A DNA stretch of 64,000 nucleotides. It comes from Tyto alba. Its lineage: Eukaryota; Chordata; Aves; Strigiformes; Tytonidae. A program made the translations under genes and the position numbers. Below, one piece after another: positions 50,086 to 60,620 of the stretch (positions are counted from its first letter, which is position 1; every line of letters starts with the position of its first letter). The stretch is from assembly GCF_018691265.1 (NCBI RefSeq), contig NW_024881316.1, positions 26,513,819 through 26,577,818 on the forward strand, written 5' to 3'. The notes below the pieces were generated by a model. The model worked only from the letters and a program-made list of their open reading frames with translations, searched no databases and was not told where the DNA came from.

Positions 50086-51408
50086 TGTGAATTCCCAAGG
50101 AAAGATAAAACGTTGAATCTTTGTCTTGCTCTTTTGTAATATTTGAAGAAGACGAAACCTGGGGATGGGAAATGACACCAAGAATTGAAAGTAAATTATG
50201 GTATTTTAGTACTGAATTGAACTTGGGGAAAATCATTTGTCATTCCCTTCCCATCAACTTCAGATGTATCTGATGGAGAGATTTGATTAGAAAGCACATG
50301 TACCTTCAAAGAGGAGAACACCAAAAATTTTTATGCTAGCAGATCCTTAGAAAGAAACAGGAGCTGGATAATGTAACTAAAAATACAAATAGAAAATTAG
50401 ATACACACTTTAACTGAAAGGATGATTAACCACTAGAGTAAAATAGCAGTGTTTTATGTGTCTTATAAGATGTCTCTCCATTTCTGGGAGTTACATTTTA
50501 CTATACAAATAGTTGGGTTCAAATAGGGTATAACTATCTAACACTTGGCACTTTATTACAGGAAATTTATTGTCATCTGCAGTATTTGATCTGGAACATA
50601 TAAAAGTTTCCTAATTTCCTATTGTAATCCTACTTTTCCTATTTTTGGAAGAGTCTAAAACTCCTGTAAGTGCTATGTAAATTGAACCTATATTTTCCTG
50701 ATAAAATCTTCTGACAAGACCTACACGTTCTCAAAAAAGATAGGATTTCTCAGAGCTGAAATATTGTAACTGAGGAAAAGTGTTTTGTTTTTGTTTGTTT
50801 CAATTTTTTTTGGTGTTCCCCTTGTACCATCCAGTGTGTCACCCTACTCCGCCCCTTGCGGATCTGGGGTCCAGATTTCAAACTAACTCAAAGGTACATC
50901 AGCATGTTTTGTAAACTCCTCAAAATTTTACCAGTGAGTACTTATATGCATGGACAGGCAATGACAATTTGTGAACACAAAACTACATTGTAGTAATCTA
51001 GTCAGCTACAACTCACTGAAGTGCTAGAACCTAGTTTTCTATTTCACTACCTAGTCTTAATGTCAGCCATGATGCATAGAATTTTGCATTTAGCCCTCTT
51101 TCTTTCATGTTCGGTTTAAGTACATTGCAGAGTAATGCTAGATCATTTCTTGTCACTGCTGTTGTGGTATCCTTTACTGGTGTTGGATTTTCTTCCCTCT
51201 TGCTGATCAATGTCAGCAACCTATTTAAACACGTTAGTACTATTTTCAACCCAAACCCACTTTACACACAAGGAGCATCACAATACTTTGATAGTGCAGT
51301 GCAGTGAATGGAAGTAAGAAGTTATCTTTGTGCTCAGGAATGTAGACAATTAGCAGCCAAAAAAATGCCAAAAGTAAGGTAAAGAGAAATGAAAAAACAG
51401 GGGAAATC

Positions 51409-51470
51409 TAAAGTATCTTGTAAGTAGTGCAACACTGCTTGGAGCCATGAAACTGAGAGGTATGTGGGAT
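51409..51470. repeat. Diverged direct repeat, unit 1
   Basis: Starts AAAGTATCTTGTAAG and contains GCTTGGAGCCATGAAACTGA. It resembles 52077-52138 (GCTTGGAGCTGTAAAACTGA), about 670 bases downstream, at roughly three quarters of positions by eye. Confidence 0.5.
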
Positions 51471-52076
51471 TTGAAGTCTATTCAAGACCAGGTAGGCAAA
51501 TGGGGGAAAAACTAATACTATGAAAGCTGTAACTCCCTAGCTGGAGGGTCACGTAGCTGATAATACTGGCCCTAGACTTTACAAACGTGGCTGTGTGTAG
51601 GACCTCTATAACAAAATACTCCAGGGTTATTAAATTTCAGCACTAATCTTTAAAATGGACCTTCCAAATACCCCTTAGATTTGTGCTTAAGTTAAATAAT
51701 TATTCTTATTAAGACTGTCATAACTCTGTTGAGTTTTTTATTTTACTTCTCTTTTTTTTGTCTGTATGATTACCTGTTTGCTTATATGAAAAGGTAAGAG
51801 ATCTTGGAAGAAATGAATTGTCTGACTTGAAAAGCAACCATGAAAAAAGAGAAATCACCGGCACAACCTTAGCTAAGCAGGAATATTTCAGACTGCACAT
51901 AATTGCCAAAGTGACACTTTGCAATTAAAACCTGTAAACAGTGTTCAGTAAGACAGGAAACTGTCCGGTCTTTCATCCATGTAAAATTATTTCTGGCCTT
52001 GTACAGCATGAAAGCTCGTATGTCTTTGTCCCCCAACAGCAGGGGAATCAGCCTGGTATGAAGGGCAGGGAATGAT

Positions 52077-52138
52077 AAAGTATCTTTTATGCAGCACTGC
52101 CTTGCTTGGAGCTGTAAAACTGATGGGTAAATGAGCTT
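52077..52138. repeat. Diverged direct repeat, unit 2
   Basis: Partner of 51409-51470 in the same orientation. It is either an old local duplication or two pieces of one unknown repeat family. Confidence 0.5.
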
Positions 52139-53143
52139 TCCTCCTGTGATCTACAACACTAAGTCCCTGTGAATGCTTAAGCCATCAAATGCATTTAAAT
52201 CTTATATTTTAAAACAGTAAGGTTACTTTGTGGAGTGCTAGAAGAAATCCTGAGTTTCCTAGGTTCTTTAATACCATGTAAAACACAGAAAGAGAAAAGT
52301 TAACAATTCTACATTTTATAAAGAGTAAACATGATCTACAAAGTTTCTATTTTGAGAAAAGTTAGCCCAAGAAGATCCTACACAGTTTATATTTAAAAGG
52401 AGGAAGCAAAAGTTTTCTGTATTATCACTATAGTGTATGTATATGCCCAGTTTGTTATGGGACCTGCACACAGTGACTCTGTCCATTAGTTATTTGGATT
52501 TAAAAGAAAAAAAGGTCCTGATTTACATCTGTAAAAGCCATCTGAGTTCTACTGCTACTGAGGTGGCTATTACTTTCCTTATTCCCTCACTGCTGTGCTT
52601 GAGAGGAACAGTCCTTCTGTTTGACAACTGCAAAAGGATTTGATTTTTACAAAATGAATCTTAGCCCATGAAATAACAGAATTTGGTTCCATTATGTGTT
52701 ATTCACTGCAGCAGATAAATCAAATCTTCTGTTTGCCCACATCCTCTGCAGCTGTTAGTAAACTGACAAATACTCAAAGACATCACAAAAGCGTGGTGGG
52801 ATTAGAGGAGGAAAAAAAAGCCCATTATTCCTGATGTTAAGAAAACTTCGGATCAAAGTATTATCTACATGCTAAACATTCAATTTAACATTAATATACA
52901 TTTTCACTATTTCTACAGTTTAATAAACAGCCATTACCCCGCTTCATGCCATTCTGATTGATATGTGGTTTCTGATTGACATAAGGTATATGTGTTTTTC
53001 TGAAATGGTCTAATAACATCTAATTCCAGATTTCCTTTTATAGTTTTGTCAAAATTGTCACCATTGTGTTATGAATCATTTATTTCTCATTCTACTTCAC
53101 ACATTGACTTGATTTTCTATTGAGTGTCATTTTCCCAACAGAA

Positions 53144-53158
53144 GTGTGTGTGTGTGTA
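53144..53158. repeat. Short (GT)n microsatellite
   Basis: About seven alternating GT units. Confidence 0.8.
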
Positions 53159-56100
53159 TGGGGAAGAACTAGTTAAATGCACTTTTGTATGTTGCTTATT
53201 TATGTCAATAACAAATACGTTGTGGTGGCAGCATTGTTGTACTTGTGGTGGTCTACGAATCTAAACCAGGCAAAATTTTTGGACAAAAATCAAACTAAGT
53301 AATTAAACTAAATCAGAATTGAGAAGATGCACAACTCTGATATGAAGCCCTTTTACAGGTCAGGATCTTGCTGAGCAAACCTTATGCTTTCTGTTTACAC
53401 CAGCTGATCAAATGAAAGATATCACTTGTTCCCATATGCCTTGTATCCTTCATTCTAAAATGGTGCTTTTCTCTCTTTAGTATATAGAAAAATACTGAAT
53501 AATTTCTGTTATGATCTAATGGACGACACGGGAAATGTTGGAAGCTACAAAGAGTGACTAGAAGTGTGGATTTTTTTCATTTTTGGGGTTTTTGCTTCCC
53601 CACAAGCACACTCATACTCTGTGTGAATGCAAGTTGCATACAACAATGCTTTAAGTTCTGCAAACCAAAGATTTTCTTTGGATTTGCATATCATAACTTG
53701 TATCTTCAGAGTATTTCAGGTATAAAGGTCATATATTGAATTGCTGACATTATCCTGGTATTACATGAAAACCATTGCCCTGACTGTAAGAAGCAGCCTA
53801 CTTTGTCTTGAAATAGAACAAGCTTTCTCAACTACTAGAAATCAAATCAAGGAGTTTTTATGTATTACTGAGACTTCTACTTTCTGTGAAGTAGCAGCAA
53901 GGGCCGTCTGTGCCACAGGGCAGGCAGGGGCAGGGGCCTCACCAGCAGGGGCTCAGGGGATCACAGCACACCTGATACTAAAATTCTTGAATTTTCTTTC
54001 AGAGTTTGGTATGTCAAGTAAGAGCAAGAAAAATATCTGTTCTTTTATCTACTTGTGTCAGATACAATTTTTTAAACTGTCTACCACACTGTTTATGTTT
54101 TATAGGAATAGCTTTTGCAAAATGCATTTAAGAAACTATTTTTTTAGCTCTTAGTGAAAATATTTTAAGGAGAGATTCAATGTGTTTTAATTCTTAGTGT
54201 TATTAGTATGCCTTTATTGCTTCAGCATTCAGCATCTAAAATAAGTTTCAACAAACTCGAAACTTAATTTTCCAACTGTCAGAAGCCATGAAGTTCTCTA
54301 ATACCCATAAATGCCAAATACCAGATACTGAAGCGGCACTTAATTTGAAGTATTTTGTTGTTTTCATAAAGACTTCTTATATCTTTGGGAGGTATTTCAC
54401 AGCCAGCCATGGAATCATATTAAAAATTTGGGTGAATGATGAAGGCAGACCATGTTTGTCTCTTGAGATATTACCCCTCACCTTGACAAGCTCTTTGTAA
54501 ATGAAAAACTGGTTTAGCGAAAAAGAGCTGCTGTGATTACTGAATGAACATAAAGCTTTCACCTCTGTCATTTAACTGCTGGCAGATTACAGAACTGTTT
54601 TTTGGGGAGAAAATTTAATAGGTTAGTATTAACAGAGAGATACATAAAATCACTTTCTCTCCCAAGATTTAACTGAAGCAAATTGATGTGCCAGGCTGCA
54701 CCTTAGAGGGACAGTGCAGTGAGAACTGATGTCTTTTAAACTTCAGAAGCCCATACAAGGCCATAGGTAGCTGTTCAACAGGCTAAAATCTCCAGGCAAC
54801 AGATTCGTATGAAAGCCTTGGCAAAAAAAGCTTATTTGATCTATTTAAGTCTTTTGAATTTATGTAAGTATGATCCTTGCTATAAGTATAGTGCAGATAT
54901 TATCCTTGCTTCATTCTTTCATATCCTGAGGGGTTGTACTTTTAACTGATTTTTAATTGATGTTCATATATCCAAGGAGATGGGGGTATGTTGAAAATAA
55001 ACTCCCAGCACTCTTTGGTTGTATGTGAGAATGTTGTCCCATTCCATTGGAGGTGTCATCAGAGATAACTTTATGATTTCTCCTCTGAAAAAGTAACTGT
55101 AAAGGGAAAACTTGTTCTATTTACTGTGGGATGTGTCATAGAATTATTTAAAAGCAAACAGGTGTGGAGTTCTTGAAGTTCTCTCTGAGGGACAGCAAAG
55201 GGGTCGGACAGTGATCACATTGCCATCCAAAAGTTTAGTGTGCACCTACAACAATAGCTTCTGATGTGCTTTCTCTTCCTAGTCTAGGATGAGTGAACAG
55301 TCAATACTGTCCTGATGTCTTCATCTATACAAGGATATTAGCCCCTCTTAGGATGTGGGCAGGGGCACTAACAGCTGTCGATACCGTTGTTAGATGGATT
55401 GCAGCACAAGTTTTGTTTGGGCCAAGTGGTACTTTACTGACTGATTCTTGGGAGTGACTCAGAATTTGGTACAGGCTGCTGACTGTTCCAAACAGGCAAT
55501 CTGGATACAGCCATCCTGTTTTGCAGGCTCATAAAATGTGCCAGCTGACTTCAGTTTCATTCGGTTTTAGTATATAGTGTAGTCACCATGTCTCCTTATC
55601 CTGATCTAGTGATTCACATGTATGTGAAATCTCTGGAAGTGCAGTGCCCAGTGAAAGACACAGTCTTTTGGGGTTTTGAGCAGAAAAGATTTGGGTTTTT
55701 TCACATCTGGAGATCACCCTTGCCACCTTGCACACATGTAGTACAGAACCAAACATGGAATTAATGAATTCTGTGACAATTTCAGTATTAAATTCTTTTC
55801 CATTGCTTCCAGTAAATAATCTTTTAGACAAATAATAGCAGACAATCTCCTTCAGTTGCACATTGGAAAAGTATTGTAGTAAAGTAAACTTTTCCGTTGA
55901 TATGTCATCAGCCTCACAGATGGCTTCATTGTTCAGACAGCCACAATACTAATTTTGCTGTCAAGATTGTGATAAAACTGAGAAGAATGAAAATACCTTC
56001 TGGTGTTCCATATGCTGTTTTGAGCTTAGGGTTAAAATAGACAATGGCAACCAGAGTGGACAGAATGTCATATTACATAAAAACATTAAAAGAAATAGTA

Positions 56101-56341
56101 TGTTTCTTCTTTGGTTTACTTTTTAACACATTGGTGGTGTTAAAGTCCCAAAATAATTAGGGATGGAAATTGTTTAATAGTGTCTGTTTGGAAGTGTGAG
56201 TTATAGCCATAATCTCATGTGGTGGTTTGAGCCTGGTCGGCAGCTAAACACCACGCAGTCGCTCACCTGCCCTCCCCCCACTTGGGAATGGGGAGGAAAT
56301 CGGAGGGGCAAAGGGAGACTCACGGGTTGAGATAAAAACAG

Positions 56342-56347
56342 TTTAAT
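56342..56347 (-). terminator. LTR D2 polyadenylation signal
   Basis: ATTAAA on the minus strand at the position equivalent to the D1 signal. Confidence 0.65.
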
Positions 56348-56510
56348 AACAGTAACAGAATAACATGCTGACAGCAGTACCAATGGGTAATGTACAATAC
56401 AGCTGCTCACCACCCACTGACCAACACCCACCTGCTCCCAGCTGGCAATCCCAAACACAAAGGCACTGCGGCAATACTCAAGTGAGAGCCCCTCCCAGCC
56501 CACTCCTGCC

Positions 56511-56556
56511 TTTATATAGTGAGCGCAATGTCATGTGACATGGACTATCAGCCAAT
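56511..56556 (-). promoter_or_regulatory. LTR D2 core promoter
   Basis: On the minus strand, ATTGG (an inverted CCAAT box, 56552-56556), a broken E-box palindrome (56528-56541) and ACTATATAAA (56511-56520) are in the same order and spacing as in D1. Confidence 0.7.
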
Positions 56557-57478
56557 CGGGGCCCAGCCCTCCAGCTGTGCTCCCCCTGCCCCCACACACA
56601 GGTGAGGGCACTGGGACCTGGGGAGCCCCTGGGGTCTCAGGGTGCTGCAGCACTCCTCCCGCTGCCAAACCAACAGGAGCTCTAGTCCAGCCCCAACCAG
56701 GACATCTCATAAGAAGAGCTAGATGAGAATCTAGTGTCATTTCCAGATCATAGAATCATAGAATGTGTTGAGTTGGAAGAGACCTTAAAGATCACCTAAT
56801 TTCAACCCCCCTGACATGGGCAGGGACACCTTCCACTAGACCAGGTTGCTCAAAGACCCACCCAACATGGCCTTGAACACTTTGAAGGAGGAGGCAGCCA
56901 CCACTTCTCTAGAAAACTTGTTCCAGTGTCTCACCACCCTTCCCATGAAGAACTTCTTCCTTACATCTAATCTAAATCTATCCTCTTTTAGTTTAAAACC
57001 ATTTCCCCTTGTCTTGTCACTACACTCCCTGATAGAGTCCTTCCCAGGCTTTCTTGTAGGCTCTCTTTAGGTACTGGAAGACTGCTATAATGTCTCCCCA
57101 AAGCCTTCTCTTCTCTAGGCTGAACAACCCCAACTCTCTCAGCCTGTCCTCATAAGAGAGGTGCTCCAGCCCCAACCATCTTCATGGAGCTCTTATAGAC
57201 CCACTTGAGCAGGCCCATGTCCTTTTTATGTTCAAGGCCTTAGAGCTGGACACAGTACTCCGGGTAGGGCCTCATGAGAGGGGGAGAATCACCACCTTCC
57301 TCAGCCTGCTGGTCACACTTCTCTTGGTGAAGCCCAAGATACAGTTGGCTTTCTGGGCTGTGAGCACACATTGCTGGCTCATATTCAGCTTTCCATCTAC
57401 TAATATCTCCAGGTTCTTCTCTGCAGGGCTGGTCTCAATACACGCTTTACTCAGCCTGTGTTTGTGCTTGGGTTTGCC

Positions 57479-58022
57479 TCAACTCCTGTGCAGGACCTTA
57501 CACTTGGCCTTGTTGAACTTCATGAAATTTGAACGGACCCACCTGTCCAGCCTGTTAAGGTCCCTCTGGATGGCATCCCTTCCCTCCAGCATGTTGACTG
57601 CACCACACAGCTTGGTATAATTTGTAAACCTGCTGAGGGTGCACTCAATCCCACTGTCCATGTTTCCAAGAATGATGTTAAATATTACTAGATCCAATGT
57701 TGACTCCTGAAGACCACCACTGGTCACTGCTCTCCACTTGGATATCAAGCTGTTCACCACACCACTTTGAGTGCAACCATCAAGACAGCTCCTTACCTGC
57801 TGAGTGGTCCATCCATCAAATCCATGTCTCTACAATTAGATATAAGGATGTCATGCAGGACAGCGTCAAATGCGTTGCACAAGTCCAGACAGATGACGTC
57901 AATTGCTTTTCCATTATCCACAGCACTGTAACACTGTCATAGGAGTCTACCAAATTTGTCAGGTATGATTTGCAATCAGTGAAGACATGATGGCTGTCAC
58001 CAATCACTTCTTTATTTACCAT
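57479..58022 (-). pseudogene. CR1 ORF2 reverse transcriptase, C-terminal half
   Basis: Minus-strand CR1 reverse transcriptase after the LTR break. Reading restarts with MVNKEVIGDS (from 58022), then SHHVFTDCKSYLTNL near 57950-57992, where intact copies have an HGF motif. After a frameshift it continues from 57760 with RAVTSGGLQES, DSGIECTLSRF and NMLEGRD. The catalytic FADD box reads FTNY (57617-57628): both aspartates are gone, so this copy cannot copy RNA. KCKVLHRS near 57480 is the usual end of this block. Confidence 0.85.
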
Positions 58023-58212
58023 GTTGTCATGGTTTGGGCCTGGTTGGCAGCCAACCACCATGCAGTGGCTCTCTCTCCCTTCTCTTCCGGCAATAAGAAG
58101 GGACAGAGAGCCAGGCTTGGGGTTCGAGATAGGACTGGGATGGGGAAAAATCTCCCTTTATGGTCATGAGCAAAAGGCAGACTCGTTAGGGGAAGAAAAA
58201 AAAGAACATACA

Positions 58213-58218
58213 TTTATT
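58213..58218 (-). terminator. LTR B2 polyadenylation signal
   Basis: AATAAA on the minus strand in the context GTCTGCAATAAATGT, equivalent to 47927-47932 in B1. Confidence 0.7.
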
Positions 58219-58345
58219 GCAGACACTAACAACACTTAACAGAGTAGGACAGTGAGAAGCATTGCCACATCTTGAGAACACCTTCCCCCCACCCCTCCCT
58301 TCTTCCTGGGCTCAGCTCTGCTCTCGATATCTCTACCTCCTTCCC

Positions 58346-58864
58346 TCAGTGGCACAGGGGCAGGGAATGGGGGGTGCAGTTAGTTCTGCCACTCCCTCTA
58401 TCTTCGGTGGGAGGAGTTTCTGGAACTTCTTCCCCCTGCTCCATCGTGGTCCTCTTCTCACAGGAGACAGTCCTCCACAAAGTTTCTGTGACATGAGTTC
58501 CTCCCATGGGCCTCAGTGTTCCCCACACTGCTCCGTTGTGGGTCACTAACTTTCTCCAACTGGAGTCCCTCCCACGGCTGCAGCCCTTCCCAAGCTGCTC
58601 CATTGTGGGACACCCCCCCAAGCTGCAATCCTCCCAGCGCTGAATTACAGCAGCGGGTCTACCTTTTCCCACAAGACCCCGGCCTTCTTTGGGCACAGCA
58701 CCTTGGTCCAACCAGGTGGAAGCCACAGGCCATAAATCAATGTCTGCTCCGCTGTAGATCTTCATGGGTGGCGGGGGGTGGTTGCCCTGCTGTCTCACCA
58801 CAGGATACAGGGGGGTCTCTGCTCCGGCACACCTCCCCCCTCCTTTCTTCCTCCATTCCCCCAC
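58346..58864 (-). CDS. 172-codon open frame inside LTR B2, status unknown
   Basis: An ATG-started frame in the LTR sense direction, lying between its TATA-like box and poly(A) signal, so it would be within any transcript started by the LTR. The product is rich in Gly, Arg, Glu and Thr and partly built from repeats (MEQLGKGC, MEQGEEVP), with no signal peptide, membrane segment or known domain that I can see. In copy B1 this first ATG is absent, because a short GGGAAT-type block is missing. A second in-frame ATG (KIYSGADID in B2, KVYSGADSD in B1) is kept, but B1 reaches a stop after about 20 codons. GC-rich composition alone could keep the frame open. I treat it as probably not a gene. Confidence 0.2.
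   Translation of the reverse strand: MGEWRKKGGGRCAGAETPLYPVVRQQGNHPPPPMKIYSGADIDLWPVASTWLDQGAVPKEGRGLVGKGRPAAVIQRWEDCSLGGCPTMEQLGKGCSRGRDSSWRKLVTHNGAVWGTLRPMGGTHVTETLWRTVSCEKRTTMEQGEEVPETPPTEDRGSGRTNCTPHSLPLCH
58437..58615 (-). repeat. Imperfect internal repeats of LTR B2
   Basis: On the minus strand the motif YGATGGAGCAG or CAAYGGAGCAG recurs three times (near 58600, 58532 and 58441). The first two are followed by GGGAGGRACTC and then RGAAASTTWGTG-like blocks, giving unequal units of about 70-90 bp. Copy B1 has fewer units, joined as if by recombination between repeats. Confidence 0.6.
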
Positions 58865-58932
58865 TGACCTTGGTGTTCACGCAGCTGCAACAACTCCTCC
58901 TCACAAGTCCGACTGCACATCACCACGTCCCT

Positions 58933-58943
58933 TCTTAAATACT
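58933..58943 (-). promoter_or_regulatory. LTR B2 TATA-like element
   Basis: AAGTATTTAAG on the minus strand, matching TATTTAAGAA of B1. The upstream CCAAT box of B1 reads ACAAT here, a likely promoter-weakening change. Confidence 0.55.
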
Positions 58944-59104
58944 TTATTGCAGAGGCACAGCTGATTGTCTCAGTTTTTCAAACAGAAGTGGAGCTGACGT
59001 GGAGCTGGGGGAGCTTCAAGAAGCTTCTCACAGGGGGCCACCCCTATAGCCCCCTCCCCTGCCACCAAAAAACTCCATCACTCAGTCAAACCCAGGACAC
59101 ATGT

Positions 59105-59574
59105 GCCCTAGTATAGTTTCCAGCAGGATCTGCGCCATGATCTTGTTGGACACAGCGGTGAGACTGACTGGCCTGTAGTTCCCTGAGTTTTCCTTTTTTC
59201 TCTTTTTAAAAATAGAGGTTACTTTTTCCCTTTTTGCAGTCAGTAGGAACTTCACTGGACTGCCACAACATCTCAAATATGATGGACAGTGGCTTAGACA
59301 CTTCATCTGCTGGTTCCATCAGGACCCATGGTTACATCTCATTAGGTCCAATGGACTTGTGCACCTTCAGGTTTCTTACATGGTCTAGAACCTGATCATC
59401 TCCTAGAGTGGGTGGTTCTTTATTCTTCCAGTCTCTGCCTTTGTCTTCTGTGTCTTGGATGGCATGGTTAGAGCAATTTCCGGTGAATACTGAGGCAAAA
59501 AAATCATTGAGTACCTCAGCCTTCTCCATATCCCAGGTAACCAGGTCTCTCATTTCCTTCCAGAGAAGGCCCAC
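59105..59574 (-). pseudogene. CR1 ORF2 reverse transcriptase, N-terminal half and linker
   Basis: The minus-strand frame at 59574-59332 reads [17 protein letters not shown] and [13 protein letters not shown]. After a frameshift, the frame from 59306 reads NYRPVSLT (59157-59180) and NKIMAQILLETILGHM, the standard CR1 order leading into the reverse transcriptase. The block ends exactly where the family B LTR was inserted, at HM (59100-59104). Frameshifts and stops separate the pieces. Confidence 0.85.
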
Positions 59575-60620
59575 ATTTTTTTCCTTGTCTTCCTTTTATC
59601 ACCTATAGAAGCTTTTTTTTTTTGCTCTTGATGTCCCTGGCCAGATTTAATCCTGTCAGGGCTTTGGCCTTCCAAGCTTGATGTCTGGTTGCTCAGATAG
59701 TTTCTCTGTATTCCTCCCAGACTATCTGTCCTTGCTTCCACCCTCCATAGGCTTCCTTTTTGTGTTTGAGCTTGTCCATGAGCAACTAGTTCATCCATGT
59801 AGGCCTCCTGGATTTTTTGCCTGACTTCTTTGTCAAGATGCATCACTCCTGAGCTTTGCAGAGGTGATCCTTGTCTATCAACCAGCTTTCTGGAGTCCCT
59901 CTTCCCTCCAAGGCTTTATCCCATGCTACTCTGCCAAGCAGATCCCTGAAGAAGCCAAAATCAGGTCTCCTGAAGTCCAGGGGAGTGAGTTTGCTCTGCA
60001 CCTTCCTCTCTGTCTTCAGGATCTTGAACTCAACCATTTCATGGCCACTGCAGATCCTCCCCAGATTCTCCTTGTTGATGAGAACAAGATCCAGCATTAC
60101 GTCTCTCCTCATTGCTCATCTATCACTTGGAGAAATAAGTTATCATCAGTGCATTCCAGCAACCTCTTGGATTGCTTATGTGCTGCAGTTTTGTCCCTCC
60201 AATAGATGTTGCTGTGGTTGAAGTGCCCCGTGAGGACCGGGGCTTTTGAATGTGATGCTGTTCCTATATGTCTGTAGAGGGCCTCATCTGCTCGCTCTTC
60301 CTGTCAGGAAGCCCCACTATAATGTCACCTCTCCCTGCCTTCCTGACCTATAAGCTCTTAGTCAGCTCCTCATCTATCCCCAGGCAGAGCTCCATGCACT
60401 CCAGCTGGCCATTGACAGAGAGGGCATCCCCCCCTCCTTATTTCACCTGCCTGTCTTTCCTAAAGAGCTTGTATCCTTCCATTCCAACACTCCAGTCATA
60501 GGAGTCATCCCACTATGTCTTCATAATGCCAATAAGATAGTAGCCCTGCAGCCATGCACACGTGTCTAGCTCCCTTTATTCCCCATGCTACGTACATGTG
60601 CATAGAGGCATTTAAGTTGG
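59575..60620 (-). pseudogene. CR1 ORF2 endonuclease and connecting region
   Basis: The start of the endonuclease is visible as LKCLYAHVRSMGNKG (60569-60616, minus strand). The connecting region is seen in the frames at 60112-59843 (SWLIDKDHLCKAQE at its end) and 59846-59550 (MHLDKEVRQKIQEAYMDE, then [11 protein letters not shown]). The frame is broken at several points, so no full endonuclease can be made. In a working CR1 this domain nicks the target DNA for target-primed reverse transcription. Confidence 0.8.

Larger units (their letters stand above)
50086..56212. other. Non-coding stretch, no gene recognised
   Basis: No coding exon was recognised. A diverged local repeat pair lies at 51409-51470 and 52077-52138, a short GT repeat at 53144-53158, and a GC-richer patch at 53890-53975. 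Open frames of up to 137 codons have ordinary intergenic composition. Confidence 0.5.
56218..56704 (-). mobile_element. Solo LTR, family D (copy D2)
   Basis: A 487-bp LTR in minus orientation, flanked by an exact 5-bp duplication TCTCA (56213-56217 and 56705-56709). On the plus strand it starts TGTGGTGGTTTGAGCC and ends CAACCAGGACA. It matches D1 throughout with scattered substitutions and a few small insertions or deletions. On the minus strand it keeps a CCAAT box (56552-56556), a TATA box (56511-56520) and an ATTAAA signal (56342-56347). The E-box palindrome of D1 is broken here: CACGTG has become CATGTG on the plus strand, as expected from decay of a methylated CpG. It ends 44 bases from the 3' tail of the CR1 copy. 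No internal viral genes are present. Confidence 0.93.
58025..59099 (-). mobile_element. Solo LTR, family B (copy B2), inserted in CR1
   Basis: A 1075-bp LTR in minus orientation. On the plus strand it starts TGTCATGGTTTGGGCC and ends AAACCCAGGACA, with an exact 5-bp duplication CATGT (58020-58024 and 59100-59104). It interrupts the CR1 reverse transcriptase between the ILGHM and VNKEVIGD blocks, so it is younger than the CR1. On the minus strand it has a TATA-like AAGTATTTAAG (58933-58943) and an AATAAA signal (58213-58218), about 720 bases apart, which gives an unusually long apparent R region. Imperfect repeats lie at about 58437-58615. A 172-codon open frame runs at 58864-58346 in the LTR sense direction. 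No retroviral internal genes are attached. Confidence 0.93.

Noticed and set aside
53741..54154. 137-codon open frame on the plus strand
   Set aside because: The protein has no recognisable domain, and the composition is that of AT-rich intergenic DNA with a short GC patch in the middle.
42880..56704. D1 and D2 considered as the two LTRs of a single provirus
   Set aside because: They are in opposite orientation, each has its own target duplication, and no retroviral internal genes lie between them.
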